Shown: positions 1 through 12,760, counted from the stretch's first letter. The stretch: DNA of 64,000 nt from Ottelia alismoides (GCA_037367405.1 JAZKJV010004148.1:1860501-1924500); one strand, 5' to 3'. A program made the numbers and translations. Notes: a model not told the origin generated them from the letters alone.

Positions 1-317
1 GTAGTGAATTTTATTTTGAATTTTTTGTATTTTTATATATTTTTATAAATAAGTCAGAGAAAGAATTAGCCAAAAAGGAGTTGAAATACAGTTATTAAAA
101 ATACATGAAGTTTGGTTTTTTACAGATGCAAAAGTCCTTTATTTTACGATTTTTTATTATTAATTTCTTTTTGTACAATATAATATATAATTATTTGTGT
201 ATTTTATTTACAAGAGTCATTTTATTAATTTATTGATTTTATGGAAATTTATTTGAGATTCTACCCAGGGACATTGCTAAGATCAATATAATGAGATGAT
301 GAATCGTGGATTCATCA
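1..317 (-). repeat. Athila-type LTR, 5' terminus only (runs off the left edge)
   Basis: Read on the minus strand, an LTR starts at 317 with TGATGAATC, followed by its inverted copy GATTCATCA, the same terminal palindrome seen at the other Athila-type LTR starts in the window. The copia-1 reading frame stops exactly here: the usual HGIHLS-like stretch after reverse transcriptase is read up to 318 and then lost. The rest of the LTR lies outside the window, so it cannot be told whether this is a solo LTR or part of a full element. The sequence is AT-rich and has no coding signal. Confidence 0.65.
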
Positions 318-1336
318 ACAGGTGGATATCATGTCTTACGGGAAGGAAACCTTTCTTGGAGTTCTTTATATGGAACCGCTCCAAGATTTTCTTAGTGTAT
401 CCATGTTGTGACAATCCCAAGATCCTCTTTTCTTTGTTTCTGAAAAGCTTCAGACCCAATATGTAAGAGGCGTCTCAATGATCTTTCATCTCGAAGGTAA
501 GGGATAACCGAATCTTAACATTGGTAACTATCCCTGTATCATTCCCAATGATAAGGATGTCATCTACATAAAGCACGATGAAAACAAGGGTACTGCCACT
601 AAGCTTCTTGTACACATAGTTCATCAGGACTCTGCACAAAATAAAAACTCTCGTGGTTTCGTCAAATCTGATGTTCCAGCTACGAGAAGCTTGTTTTGAG
701 CACATAGATGGATTTCTTCAGTTTGTGTACTTTATCTTCCTTGATTATGAAGCCCTGGGATTGCTCCATATAGATATCCATTGAGGAAAGTCATCTTGAT
801 GTCCATATGCTAGATGTCATGTCAAGATATGCAGCTATAGCTAGTAGTGCCCTGATGGACTTAAGCATAGCCACAGGAGAGAATGTCTCATCATAGTCGA
901 TGTCTTCTCTCTATGTGTAGCCCTTGGCTACGATCCGTGCTTTGAATGTCTCTACTTTCCCATCAGGTCCCCTCTTTCTCTTGAAGAACCATTTACACCC
1001 AATGGGTTTTACCCCTCTAGGTGTATCCTCCATGGTCCATACACCATTTTTATGCATGGAGTCTATTCAAACTTCATTGTTAGCATCCATCTATCCATGT
1101 CATGATCCACGAGTGCTTGATAAAATAAAGATGGATCATTGTCAGTTTCACCTGACACATGGAATCCATGCCATTCAGGTGGTGCAACCATCCTTTAACT
1201 TAGACATCATTTACTTCCTCAGTTTCTAGTTCAGGAAACTGAGTATCCTCAGGGAATTCAATGAGTCCCTTTACTTCATTTTTGTCTTGACTATTAAGGA
1301 AATCATCCTCCATAAAGTTTAACATCTCCATAGACA
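318..1336 (-). pseudogene. pol: copia-1 reverse transcriptase (Ty1/copia pol fragment)
   Basis: This is the reverse transcriptase part of a Ty1/copia polyprotein, which copies element RNA into cDNA in the virus-like particle. On the minus strand, positions about 1,050-900 read GVKPIGCKWFFKRKRGPDG and then VETFKARIVAKGYTQ, the classic copia RT start. The open stretch 705-475 reads the RT core, with QASRSWNIRFD and the catalytic box YVDDILIIGND, so the two catalytic aspartates are intact. Stops and frame changes separate these blocks, so it is not translatable. Upstream (higher coordinates) it joins the integrase part at 4,747 once the solo LTR 1,337-4,746 is removed. Downstream RNase H is cut off by the LTR at 317. 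Family is certain; the copia lineage is not assigned. Confidence 0.88.
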
Positions 1337-4300
1337 TGACGATTCGCTAATCACCCTATGTTAATTTGTCAATTTTATGCTTTTAAAAATATCCTTCATT
1401 ATAGGCGGGTAACCGGAATTAATCAAAAATTAAACACTTAAAAAATTAATCAAATTTTATCAGAGTGATTTTATGTTTACTTTGCCTAGGCAAGCACTAG
1501 GGTTGATCTCAAGGAGGAAAAGGAACAATTTATGTTTAAGTCCATCAAATTTAATGCATGGTTTTTGAGTTGGATTTTTTTGTATTTTTAGTGCAATTTT
1601 TAAATGCAATGCAAATGCATGCCACTTTAAGGATGATAAAATTATTGGAAATTAAATGATGTATAAAAATCAAAAAGCTAGGCCTAGATGTAAATAATGA
1701 TGAAATGAATGCACTATAAGTTTTTTGGAATTTTCTGATGCAATATGAATATTTAATGAGTTAAATTGTGAAAAAAGTGTAAATCAACAAAATTAATTAT
1801 AATAAATATTAAACCTACTTATTTTCAGGAAATAAAAGTTTCCAATATATATCATTTGGTGATCTATCTCAAAACTATGCCAAAACATAAAAATGTGAGA
1901 CTTAACACATTAAAAATTAAATATTAAAATACACAATGATTTTTACAGTGCTAATGATGCATACAAATGCAAATATTTTGGGGCTTAATGTGAAGTACAA
2001 CTAATTCTATAATTGAATTTTTGACAATTTTTTGAGAAGGCATTTATTTTATAAGAATTCCTAGGCACAGATTGGGCAAAATATGAAAATTTCCACAAAA
2101 TAAATATTAAAAATAAACCATAGAGAATAAAAATATAACATGCATGCCATAATGCAAAGAATTAATTATAAAATAAATATGTTATTTTTAAATAATAAAA
2201 TGATGTAATAATGAAGTGCAAAAATACATATTATTTTAGATTCTGAATGTAATTACAAAATATAAACTAAATGCTAATAAGATGCGGATGAAATTACCTA
2301 ACCCCTGGGGGTGTTACTGCAAAATTTTCAAGTTGTAATGTGTCGTGCACCTGACCCTTGAGCAGCAGGGGTCTTCCTGTTAATCGGTGCACCTGGGGGG
2401 CTTGGTTGCAATCATTCCGTAGTTCACTCAAAGAAGGGGATGTTTGTCTAAGAAGACTGGATTGACTGGAGTCTATGGAGCTCCAGGTGTTAGAGCTTGC
2501 TAGAGTAGTCAAAGAGCTGAATCTCCGACGAAGTGAGGGGGTTCCCTTAGTGCTCAGCTGCGTCGAGGGTGCCCCTGGAGTTGGGTTGTCGGTAAAAGAA
2601 CCAGGCTAAGGGCTAGAGCAGCAGAGGGCAAGGAGGAGGCGGAGGATCCCACCATTGTTGTTGATAAAGTATGGTGTGCAGGATCGTCCATAGTTGTCAA
2701 AGTGAGATTGAAGATGCTCGGATGTCCTTCGATGTTGATGCACGACAGCTACTTTGATGTTCATCGGGAAGATGGAGGGTAGTTCGGAACAGGTGGAAGA
2801 TGGATGTGGTGGTCAGAGCAGCGGATATTTTACATAGGAGGAGATGAAAGTGAAGGTAGTGGAGAAGTGTAACCAAACACACAAGAAGGTGAATGTATGG
2901 TGTAGTGTTCCTGGAGCCACGGCTCGACTGAGGGGATAATGGGTGGAGCAGTGATGTTTGATAAATGAAGGACATAATAACACAATAGAGGTGATGTAGG
3001 GGTACCTAGAGTTTTACGATGCTCAAGGAACTGAAGTCGGAGCGAAGCAGTTGCACGGCATACTACTGCACTGAGGTGGTTAAGCCTTGGATCATGTTAC
3101 AAGAAGACAAGGGTGTTATCGAAGGTGATGGGGCTTGATCTGGGCATTGTCACTACCAATCGAAGCCCGTGGAGTTGTCCCTTACTATTGTTTTATCGGC
3201 GGATGAGTTGGAGAGGGTCGGCGGTGGTCGTTAAATAGGAGAGATAGAGGGAGAGATGGAGATGGAAGGTATTTGTGATGGATATCGACAAGGTGTTGAC
3301 CAAATCAAAGATGAGATCTTGATGGGGATACATATCTAGTTAACAGTGATAGGCGATGGGAGAGAAAGGACGATGGCCAGATTGACGGCGATCTGATTTG
3401 AATTAGACGAGTGGTGCGATGAAATAGGAAAGGGGGAGACCAGATCTGGAAGGTGGCAAGCGGTTGGGATCGCAGGAGGCGACAAAAAAGGAAGGGAGAT
3501 CGAGAAGGATACGGTGGTCGGTGGTGGTGCAAATGGGGAAGGGGCGAGAATAGCGTTCGGAAGGAGAAGAACAATGGTAGTCCAATTGAACGAGATTGGG
3601 CAGCCCTGTTTGTGCAACATGGCACTTATTTATTATTTTTTTTAAATTTTTAAAACAAAAAATAGGAATTTTTAAAAACCCAAAAATAGGTGACACATGG
3701 TAGCTCCAAGAGTTGCCACGTATCACTCCCAAAAAAATTAAAAAAATTCAAAGAAAAATAAAAAAGAATTAGAAAATGATCGATAATCGAAATATTTCCT
3801 TCATAAATATTGCTTGTCTCCATGAAATCTACAACTTTCATGAAGAGAATAAAACCAAATAGGTCATTTGCATAAAGTGATATTTTTGTGGTGCCCTATG
3901 TATAAAATACCTTTATTTTTGGGAATCGTATTTTTTTGTCATTTTTTATTGAGATAAAAGATGAGAAAAATATGATAAAATAAAAGACAAATATTTACAC
4001 ATTAATCTATTTTTTGAATTTTTAATAATTAAGAAAATAAAGGAATAAAATAAGTGGGCTTATTGTACGAACTCTCAATGAAGACTCAAACACAATTAGC
4101 TTCTTTGACTTCAAGCTCATGTTAGGTTTTTATTTTTGCATATTTTAATAAAAAATTTATTAAAAAAATAAATGAAAAAAGAAATAAAAGAAAAAGGATT
4201 AATTCTGTACATAATATAATAGGGCAAAGTCGGGTAAAATATATAATGTACAAAAGAGGCCCAAAACCCAACTTTCACATATGAGCTTCGATTCACATGA

Positions 4301-4746
4301 ACTTGGTCTTGTTTTAAATGTAATTGAATGTACATTAGTTCAAAAGTAAGTAGGATTAAATCAAACACTATATGAGGAAGATATTAGTGTTTTAGTCTGG
4401 AAATTCAAAAAAATTAGGGTTTCAATTTATTTGTCAATTAATTCTGTTAGTGTTTTTTTTGTATTTTTTCCTTTATTCTTGTTAGTAATATGTATACAAT
4501 GGAGGTGGTTTCAGGTGATTTTGATTTAGCATGAATTAATTAAACATTAGGGAAGTTGGCTTATTTTACCATGTTAATTGGGTTGGGATTTTTGGCTTCT
4601 TATTTTATGCAACTATATATGATAAAATGCAATAATTATTTTAATATATGAAAGTTAATGATGCAATATAGATGATGAAATGCTAAAGAATATTGGGGAG
4701 TTGGGCTTAATTATCTGTATTAGAGTGATGAATCATAGATTCATCA
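1337..4746 (-). repeat. Solo Athila-type LTR inserted in copia-1
   Basis: The minus-strand start at 4,746 is TGATGAATC-TAT-GATTCATCA, a 9 bp-arm palindrome like the other LTR starts. The other end is placed at 1,337 (TGACGATTCG on plus). Copia-1 coding sequence resumes on both sides, so about 3.4 kb is inserted. Flanks are AGACA (left) and AGTCC (right), only 3 of 5 matching, so the target duplication is decayed or the left border is off by a few bases; an alternative reading uses GATTC at 1,340 and 4,738. A motif GGTTGATCTCAAGGAGG at 1,501-1,517 matches the motif found 140-200 bp from the 3' end of the other LTRs. The region 2,300-3,620 is more GC-rich. ORFs here are chance frames. No internal region, primer site or PPT is present, hence solo. 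Confidence 0.7.
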
Positions 4747-6159
4747 AGTCCAAGACCTTCTGAGTCTCAAGGTCATAAAGTTGATATCCAATACCATCCA
4801 TAACATACCCAATGAAGTAGCACTCACAAGTGCAAGATTATAGCTTACTTCCATCCACATTCTTTGCATCGACCAAATCCTTATTTTATTAATACTAGGT
4901 TTGGTTACATACTAAAGTTCATGAGGAGTCTTATGTATGGATATGGTAGGAATCTTATTCAGGCTATATATTGCAGTATCTACTGCATAAACCTGGAAAC
5001 TAAGTGGTAAATGTGATTTACTAATAATTGAACGGACCATGTCCACGATGGTCCGGTTGCGTCTTTCAGCAACACCATTAAGTTGGGGAGTTCCAAGGGG
5101 AGTGAGATTGGAGATGATTTCTTTCTATTTAAGGTATTCCTTGAATTCATCTAAGAGGTACTTGCTGCCTCGATCGGATCGAATCCGTTTAATCTTCTAT
5201 CATTTTGTTTCTCAACCAAAGATATTAACTCTTTGAACTTTTCAAAAATTTCAGATTTATGATGTAATAGGAATATAAACCCGTATCGCAAATGGTCATC
5301 AATAAATGTCAAATAATATCGATATCCCTTTCGGATCGCAGTACTGAAGGGATCACATTCATCAATATGTATTAGGTCAAGAATACCTCCGCTTTTCATA
5401 ACCTTGTTACGGAAAGGCATCCTAGTCATTTTACCACGAATACTGGACTTATAGAAAATCTAAGGTCCATCCTTTATCAATATATTGATTCTATAAACAG
5501 ATAAATGGCCAATTCTTTGATGCCAAATTATGTTAGAATAATTTCCATCCTCCCTTGATATTTTTGGTTTTTTATTAGTGGTAGTAACATTCATGATTTT
5601 CATCAATGCACAATTCATAGAGTCTATCAGAAGTCTTAACACCACCCATATTATATTTATCATATTGACTTAAGACATGTTTATTACAAAATAGAAACGA
5701 ACATCCACTTCTAACTAATTTAGATTCATATATTAAATTCCTTCTATCATCTAGAACATAAATACATTCTTTAAGTATTAGGACTCTTCCACTAGGTAAT
5801 GATAGTCAGCACGTCCCGACGGCAACTGTTGCAACAGTTGCATCAGATCACATCTGGATGACTATCTTTCCTTCATCAAGACTCTTAGTTTCCTGAAATA
5901 GATACAAAAAATTGCATACATGAACATAAGCACCATAATCAATGACCCAACTACATTCTCATCCAATGAGAAAATTGGTTTCAATGATGAAAGTAGAATT
6001 CATACATGCTGGGGCTTTACCTTTGTCAGAATTCTTCAAGTAATCTGGGCAGTTGCGATTCTAGTGCATGTTTTCTTGTAGTGATAACATGCATCAGTCT
6101 TCTTTGATGTCACCAATGTGGAAGTGTTGACACGGAAATCTTCGAGGATCGATAATTAT
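4747..6159 (-). pseudogene. pol: copia-1 gag end, protease and integrase (Ty1/copia)
   Basis: Minus-strand Ty1/copia polyprotein, 5' part. Reading from 6,159 down: a degenerate zinc-knuckle region (CYHYKKTC near 6,080), the protease end (LILKECIYVLDDRRNLI near 5,790-5,720), the GAG-pre-integrase domain with HQRIGHLSVYRIN (about 5,520), and the integrase core. The core shows DLIHIDECDPF and YLTFIDDHLRYGF (first two catalytic aspartates) in the frame 5,429-5,151, then TPLGTPQLNGVAERRN (5,120-5,070), which holds the catalytic glutamate. Several stops and frameshifts break the frame. The best preserved copia copy in the window at protein level. Gag upstream of 6,159 is missing because element D abuts here. 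Confidence 0.85.
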
Positions 6160-9100
6160 TGATACGAAGTCGTTGTTATCCCCAAAAATACTGGATCAAA
6201 CAAACAATTTTTTCTGCTCTCACTGCAAAATAATTACAAAAAAAATTGGATCAAGAGAAATGTTTTTTCTACTTATTTACCTGTATAGCGAATAGGATCG
6301 AACTTAAGGAGGCTACAATTTCTGAGGGTTATTCAAATAATCGATGAAAAATCAATTACAAGAAAAATCACGAATCTCAAAGGAAACTATCCTTGTTGTT
6401 TGTGGAATTTTTCTCTTTTTAATTTTTTAAATTTTTTAATTTCTATTTTTCTATTTTATTATTTTCAAAATTTTCGTAATTTTAATTTTGCAATTTTTTA
6501 AAATTTCAAATAATGAACAATATGCATAAAGAAAGGAACACACGAACCAAACTTTTTTTTGTAATTTTCAATTATACCAAAAATGCTTAGAAAAATCCAG
6601 AGAAAATGTTTTTGGTTTTTATAATCTTTGAAATGTTTTTGAGAATTTTTGTAGAATTTTTAGATGTTTTTATATTTTTTAAAAAAATCAAACAATGAAA
6701 AAAATGAGAAACAGTGCACAGCCTCGAGTGGTTTGCAACTTAAAAATATTGTAATGCCTAAAACTCCTGGTAATTATTCTTATGATGATATATAGACAAA
6801 TATGTACAAACAAGAACTAAAATCATGATTTTTGGATTTTTGTTGATTTTGTTATTATTTTTATATGATTTTAAGTATTTTTTCAGTTTTTTGGGTTTTG
6901 AAAAGAATTAATGCGTAAAATTTGGATAGAAATTAAAAGACAACAAAATAAAACTAATCTATTATTTTGGAACTTTTTTAGCAATATTCAAATTTTTATG
7001 AATTTAGAATTTGAGGAAGATAAAATGACACTGTTATTTATTTTTTAATAATATTAAATGATGACAAAATGCAATGAAAAAATTATGCTAAAAATATAAA
7101 CACATCAGGAGCACAACATGAATTCAGGGAAATTTATTGTCCCACAAAAACATATATTTCAAAAAGAAAAGCAAGCAAATTAAAGTCTGCCAAATAAGGA
7201 TTGAACTGCAGTTATTCATTGTTTGTTCATCAAAATGTAACAGAAATACAGATGCAGGAAAAAGTTGCAATTTACCAAATAAACATGCCAAGCACGTGAC
7301 TTGAAGCTTTGATGGGGCTCTTTTGAAATTTCAGAAATGTCCGAAGGTCTTTAATGTAATTTTTCTAGCATTTTATTTAGCCCTAGGGCTCTCTTTTTTT
7401 TCTTCGTTGTCAATCAAATATGGGAGGGTTGCAGGGGTGCCGCCCCTCTCCTCGATCTCTCTCAACAAGCGAGCGTCACCGCTGGATGGTGGCGTGGACG
7501 GCGGCTTTGGCGGTTAGCAGAGGGCGGCTGTGCTGCGCACGGTGGTGGTGGCGGTCATGCGCTCAAGGCGGTAGAGCGTAGGTGGTGGTGGCAAGATGGC
7601 GCATTGGAGCCCTGTGCAACACCATGCAAGACGGCGAGGAGGAGAGGCGATCGATGAAGGTCTCCGCCCTCGGCAAAGGGAGGTGATGGTAATGGGAAGG
7701 AGCCGCTGGTGGCGCAGCCTGCTTCGCGGTAGATCTAGAGGCAGTGGTGAACGTTGTTGACACGCTGCGATGGATGTGCCCGATGGTTGCTGGGCAGTAG
7801 TCAGAGGGTCCATCGTGGTGATGGCGTGCAACGGTGAGCGGTGGAGCGGTACCTTCATGCAGTGATTCCTGCACAGTGGGAGCGCGCAACTATCGGTGGT
7901 ACGACGGATTGGAGCAGATGGAGGGGCTGTGGGTGCATGTAGTGACAGGCATTGTCGATTTTTTTTATTTTTTTATTTTTAGTTTTTTTTTCAAATGTAA
8001 ATTGTAATGAAAAAACCTTTTTTTATTTTTTGTAAATCTGAAATAGAGAAATTAAAAATAGATAATAAAAATGTTTTTTTTTATTTTTTATTTTTTTATT
8101 TTTATTTTTTAGATGATCATGTAAAACAAATGTTAGACATAAAGAATACAAATATATTTTTTGTCTTATATAAATATAAACAAATAAGGACACGAGCATG
8201 ACGTCTCCGTCCTGAAATCAAACGAAAGAGGTGAATGGGGATCCAACAAAATATGAGGAATGGATCTGAGTCTCCGGTCACCGTGCGTGGCCAGAGTTGA
8301 GAGATCTTGATAGGTAGAAAAGAACGCATAGAGATAGAGATGTGATATGAAAAATTGAGTCAGTGGCGAAGAATCAAGTTATGATAGATTCAGAAATTTA
8401 GACAAAAAAATGACAATGAAATGAAGAGGCGAAAAAATAAAACTAAGTTAACCTAGATTAAAAATAAGAGAAGAAATATGTGGATCTCACCTTAGGAGCG
8501 GAAAAGACCTTGATCACTTTGACGAAGGTTGACTCGATGTCACCGGACGGCTAGCAGGCTAGGTACCCTTCTGCGACAAGAAGATTCTCGGAGATCGGGC
8601 TCCTCTCACCAAAGATTGATCAAGTTGGAATAATGGAGAAGGATCCATATAAATAGAAAAGATATGAATTGAAATTTGAATTTTTGAATTTTTAGATAAA
8701 GATAAGAGACAAGAGAGAAAAAATTGAAATGAGATAAAGTAATAAGATTAGTATTAAAAATATTTACAAAAATTAACTATTTTTTTGTATTTTCATCACT
8801 TTATTAATTTGAAAATTAAATGTTCAATTTGTTTTCATTTTGTGGTAGTTATTTAAGAAAATTAACTATATACATAAACTATATACATATAGTACATTAT
8901 TTACATAGTTAAATAAGGATTTTTTAATTTTTTTTAAATTTTTATTTTAAATAATTATTAAAAATATTTAGAAATATTTACAAAAACAATATATACAATT
9001 ACATAGGAAAATTACACAAACCACACCATAAATCGACTTTTCACCTGTAACTCCATAAATTATAAAATCACGATCATTTAAAAGATAATTTAATTTCGAA

Positions 9101-9654
9101 TACAATGGAAGTGAGTTTGGTTAAATTTGAGTTCATATGGACCCGGAATTGGTCTTTCAATTGTCACTTAGTGGCTTTTTTCCAAGTGTGGTTGCTTTTA
9201 TTCAGTACATGATTTGATTGTGCTTATTTTTATTATTTTGGACACATTTTTATTTACAACTTTTGTTTGAACATTATTTTGTTTGAGATCAATTTATGTA
9301 CAAATAAAATAGTGTAGTATACAAATATACACAACACACATCTTTTTTTAGATTTTTTATTAAGGACCCTATCTCCCCCTGCTTTATTCCTGGTCGATCA
9401 GGTCAAGTCTGACCTTCTCTCAAGGTTCGGGTCAGCCTATATCTATTATATATATACAGTCTTCTTTTTTTCTTTTCTTTTCATTATTTTTCCTTTATTT
9501 ATTTATTTATTTTAGGTTATAATGGTAAGAAGTGTACAATATTTACACACATATGCAAGTTAGTAAGAATATGGAGTTAGTGTTATATACAGGTTTTTAT
9601 GAGGGATTTTATACTAAAATAAATGAATAAAGATGATGAAATGCATATTCATCA
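6160..9654 (-). repeat. 3' LTR of element D
   Basis: About 3.5 kb. The minus-strand start at 9,654 is TGATGAATATGC followed by ATTTCATCA (terminal palindrome), preceded by a polypurine tract. The end at 6,160 is TGATACGAAG on plus, that is ...TATCA on minus. Motif GTTCGATCC with CTCCTTAA lies at 6,295-6,313, about 140 bp from the end, as in the other LTRs. A GC-rich stretch (7,430-7,960) has overlapping chance ORFs on both strands. The first 300 bp resemble the LTR at 63,152, not the LTRs of B or the LTR at 23,418. Confidence 0.75.
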
Positions 9655-9665
9655 TCCCCCTATGC
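9655..9665 (-). other. Polypurine tract of element D
   Basis: On the minus strand GCATAGGGGGA lies directly before the LTR start TGATGAA. The same arrangement occurs at 63,140-63,151 and, as ACTGAGGGG, at 38,430. Polypurine tracts prime plus-strand DNA synthesis in LTR retrotransposons. Confidence 0.8.
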
Positions 9666-11245
9666 TTTACCTTTGCTAGTCCCTTAGCAAACACTTATTT
9701 GAAAGAATAAGTGAATAAAAAGAAAAAGAAAAGGAAAGGAAAATGAAGAAATTAGGAAAATAATGAATATTAACCTTATCTTCATAAAATTGTAGTATGG
9801 AACTCTGTCAGACCTTTGGATTATTAGTGTGTAGGAACCTTAATGGGAAATGGATTTATATCCTAACAACCTCTAAGTTCCATAAGACTCCTATTCAGGT
9901 CTCCTCAACAATCAGGTCAGAACAAGTCCACATACACAAATTCTTATGACTATGAACCCTTACTTGCACGGTGTAAGTGAAATATGTAGCTCCCCATCAC
10001 AAAAGTAGCAAAGAAACAGCCTTCCTCAACAAGGTAACTCTAGTCCCCCGGTCTAGCAACTCTTTCCTCGAGGAGAGGGGATATTCCCTTCTAAGTTCAA
10101 GTACAACCAGCTCAAGAAGAGGAGATGGGGAAAAGAATGGATGATAACCCATGTAGCTACCTATCCTTGGATGCATGACTAGTGTAGCCAAGTCATCCAG
10201 CTATAAGCTTACAAATATTTGACTTTGAAGCTCTTATTAATTTATTTTTTTATCCTTGTATATACACTCCGGCACGCATTTTACTTTTCAATCAGGCAGG
10301 TCCACTTTTGGAGGTTCCGCATTTTTCCCTTTTTTTGAAATTATATACATGGTGAAGCATGTACATAAGGAGTTTGTCCTCTTGAGCTAGTAGACTATCC
10401 CACTTTTGAAGCACTATTGCAACCCCACAACATCCTGTCTTTAGACCTCAACATCGTTAGACCAGGTTGAGACGCACTTTCTGCCCTAGTGGAAGATAAG
10501 AGTTTCTGCCTAGATGTACTACCCTCGTATGCTAGTCCAAGTCGAAAGATTCTGCCTCCTCACTACCTCCTACATGAAGAGCTACACGTAGAGTGCTTGT
10601 CCAAGATAAGGCACGGTCTGAAAGAATCATATGTGTGTTGTTATATTTTCTACTTAGACTAATCAACATGACATGTGAACATAGTCTTATGGACTCAAAG
10701 AATTAAGTCACTAGGACATGAAAAGCTTTAACTCTGGTTCTTATAAGGTTCCTTTGAAATTTAGTGGATTAAGGTCGAACTAAGCTCCATTCATCAACTT
10801 TATTCCAGAATTAGTTTAAATGTCAATACTATCATGAAAAATGCACATGCAAATGCAAGAAATATGTACAATGCATAAAGCAATTTTTTTAAACAATTTT
10901 CTAATTTGAACTTTTTATGGGTTTTCGGAGAAGAAAGGAAAAATGATGCACATGCCGAAGCATTTTTTTTTATTATGAAGTTTTTTTTATAGATTTTCGG
11001 TTTTGTAGTTTTTTTTCAAAAAGAAAAAGTGTTAGTAAAATATATACAAGTATATACAAGATATTTTTAGTTTTTTTATTTTTTTATTGTTTGTTTGTTT
11101 GTTTGTTTGTTTGTTTGTTTTTTTGAAGGTAATCAATGTCTATATATACACACGTGGAATTTACGAATTTATATACATATCCTTAAAAATAAACATTAAA
11201 GTACGAGTTATGTCTAATGTTAATATACAATATATACGACACCCC
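9666..11245 (-). other. 3' untranslated region of element D
   Basis: Non-coding. It holds a block (10,066-10,201) that recurs at 38,846-38,983 in B and, on the other strand, at 62,614-62,743 in A, including TAGCTACCTATCC and a CCTCGAGGA-type core. It also has a TTTG microsatellite and long A/T runs. I see no ORF with family resemblance. Confidence 0.6.
11087..11120. repeat. (TTTG)n microsatellite
   Basis: About eight tandem TTTG units followed by a T run, inside the 3' untranslated region of element D. The frame through it gives a low-complexity FVCL-type peptide, which is not a gene. Confidence 0.9.
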
Positions 11246-11624
11246 CTATACTTAGCTCGAACTATGTCCTCATAGTGATCAGAGAGCGGCAAAGGAAGAC
11301 ATAACTCGGTATAAGTATAGAAAAGTGAAAAGACTCATATGCTACAATGACTCAAAGAGAAAATGAAAAGAATAGAGGTCGATAATCCTCTATACACTTA
11401 GGATCAAGTAATCTTAAGTATAGAAGACTATACAAAAGTGAAAATCAATGCAGAGAATATACGGACTCAAAAACAAAAAAGAAGATATGAACAACATCAC
11501 CCCTCTATACTTATTGTAGAGTATCCCTAAGTATAGGCAACAACAAGAGTGATGAACATGACAAATATGAACAAAAAAAATCATTCACCCCCCTATACTT
11601 AGGATAAAGCACATCCTAAGTATA
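11246..11624 (-). repeat. Hairpin cluster of element D (TATACTTAGGAT series)
   Basis: Three short stem-loops at 11,390-11,423, 11,505-11,536 and 11,593-11,624 pair CTATACTTAGGAT-like arms with ATCCTAAGTATAG-like arms over loops of about 6-10 nt. A larger hairpin follows in element orientation, with arms 11,246-11,268 and 11,298-11,320 (CTATACTTA at the base, GACATA at the inner end). The same order (small hairpins, then the large one) recurs in B at 50,950-51,494 and in A at 61,031-61,522. Confidence 0.85.
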
Positions 11625-11713
11625 ACATACACACAAGGAAAAGGGGTGAATGATAAAATGGAAGAAGAAAGAGTGAAACGAAAGGATATACAAAAGGAGT
11701 GGATGTACAAAGG

Positions 11714-12106
11714 TCAAGAAGGTCGAAAGTGAACCTTCTTGCAAGATCGCTGAGGAATGGATCTAACAAGGTGTAGGTCGATATTGGGGTTATCATTAGA
11801 CATGAACTTATCAGGATCGACCAAGAATGTATCCTCAACAGTTTCAGAGTGTGCAGACACGAATTGTTTAGTGGAAGTAGTGTGTTCATGTCCTGCCTGT
11901 GAAGTCTCACATATATCAAAGTAAAAAGGCTCGAAATCATTATCAGAAAAAGTAGGATCAATTTCAGCCTGGTGAACCTCTATTAGATCATCATCTTTAT
12001 CAAAAGGCCCAAATTCCTTTATAAAAGCAATCAAATCAAATTTGGCATTATCAGTCTCATCTGAATCAGGGTGAATAGGAACAGACTCATCGGTGAAAGT
12101 AGTCAA
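11714..12106 (-). pseudogene. Acidic linker of the element D polyprotein (after protease)
   Basis: A 130-residue open stretch, rich in Asp and Glu (for example PDSDETDNAKFDL and GPFDKDDDLIEVHQ), with no known domain. It follows the protease frame after only a couple of stops and corresponds in position and character to the acidic stretch 32,348-32,680 in element A, which lies between protease and RT there. Here no RT follows: the frame ends and the hairpin cluster begins. The role of this segment in Athila polyproteins is not known to me. Its relative intactness suggests D decayed less than A. No initiation signal of its own is expected, as it would be made as part of the polyprotein. Confidence 0.55.
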
Positions 12107-12142
12107 ATCATGTCAGTCATGTCTAGTCTTAGAGTCTGCCAT

Positions 12143-12760
12143 TCACTCTAGGGTGTCTATCGTGTAAATCTCGTGGATATCATCAATGCATCGCCACATA
12201 CCAGAAGGGAGAACTCCAAGGTCAATGCTTTCTGAGTCTTCCTCCTTGAAGAGGAATTCTTGGGACTCAGTATCATCCAGCATATAATAAGAATTTCCGA
12301 TATTATCATCGAGGTCAAATTCCCTGGGGTTGGATGACATGGGAACACTCTCATGGGATGCATGTTTCTGGTCAATAAAGGGCTTAGTGATCAACACATC
12401 GCTCCCTACATCAGAATGGAAGCGAATCTCTCCTGATCCATAATCAATAACGACTCCCGCAAATTCGAGGAAAGGCCGTCCCAAGATAATTGGAGGGTGT
12501 TCTACAAGGGTGGAGGTCTCCATGGGCAATACGAGAAAATCATAAGTGAAGTTCATGCCCTGAATAAGAATGACAATGTTTTCAAGAATACCCTTCGGCC
12601 TCTTGATAGATCCATCAGCAAATTGAACTATCAACCTGGTTTTCTTGGGAGGCCCAAGATGAAGAGACTGTATTATAGAGAAGGGTATTATATTGATTGA
12701 CAAACACCATCAAGGAGAGTGTTATCACAAGAATAGTCAGATATGGAGCAATTCCCAAAA
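12143..12760 (-). pseudogene. Aspartic protease of element D (Athila type)
   Basis: A retropepsin-like domain that would cut the polyprotein. The 186-residue open stretch 12,703-12,143 contains NIIPFSIIQSLHLG, a RLIVQFADGSIKRPKGIL segment and PPIILGRPFLEFAGVVIDYG, the standard order for Ty3/gypsy proteases: hydrophobic stretch after the active site, A-D-x-S-x-x-x-P-x-G-I-L, then the I-L-G-R-P-F-L signature. The catalytic loop sits just upstream in another frame as LLDG (about 12,718), so the catalytic Asp codon survives but a frameshift separates it from the rest. An acidic tail (LDDTESQEF, KEEDSESIDLG) follows. Gag remnants precede it and the acidic linker follows. Confidence 0.85.

Noticed and set aside
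7514..7889. Overlapping minus ORFs (114 and 108 residues) with Pro/Arg/Thr-rich sequence as a protein.
   Set aside because: They sit in the GC-rich part of the D LTR, in two frames at once with similar composition, and show no family motif.
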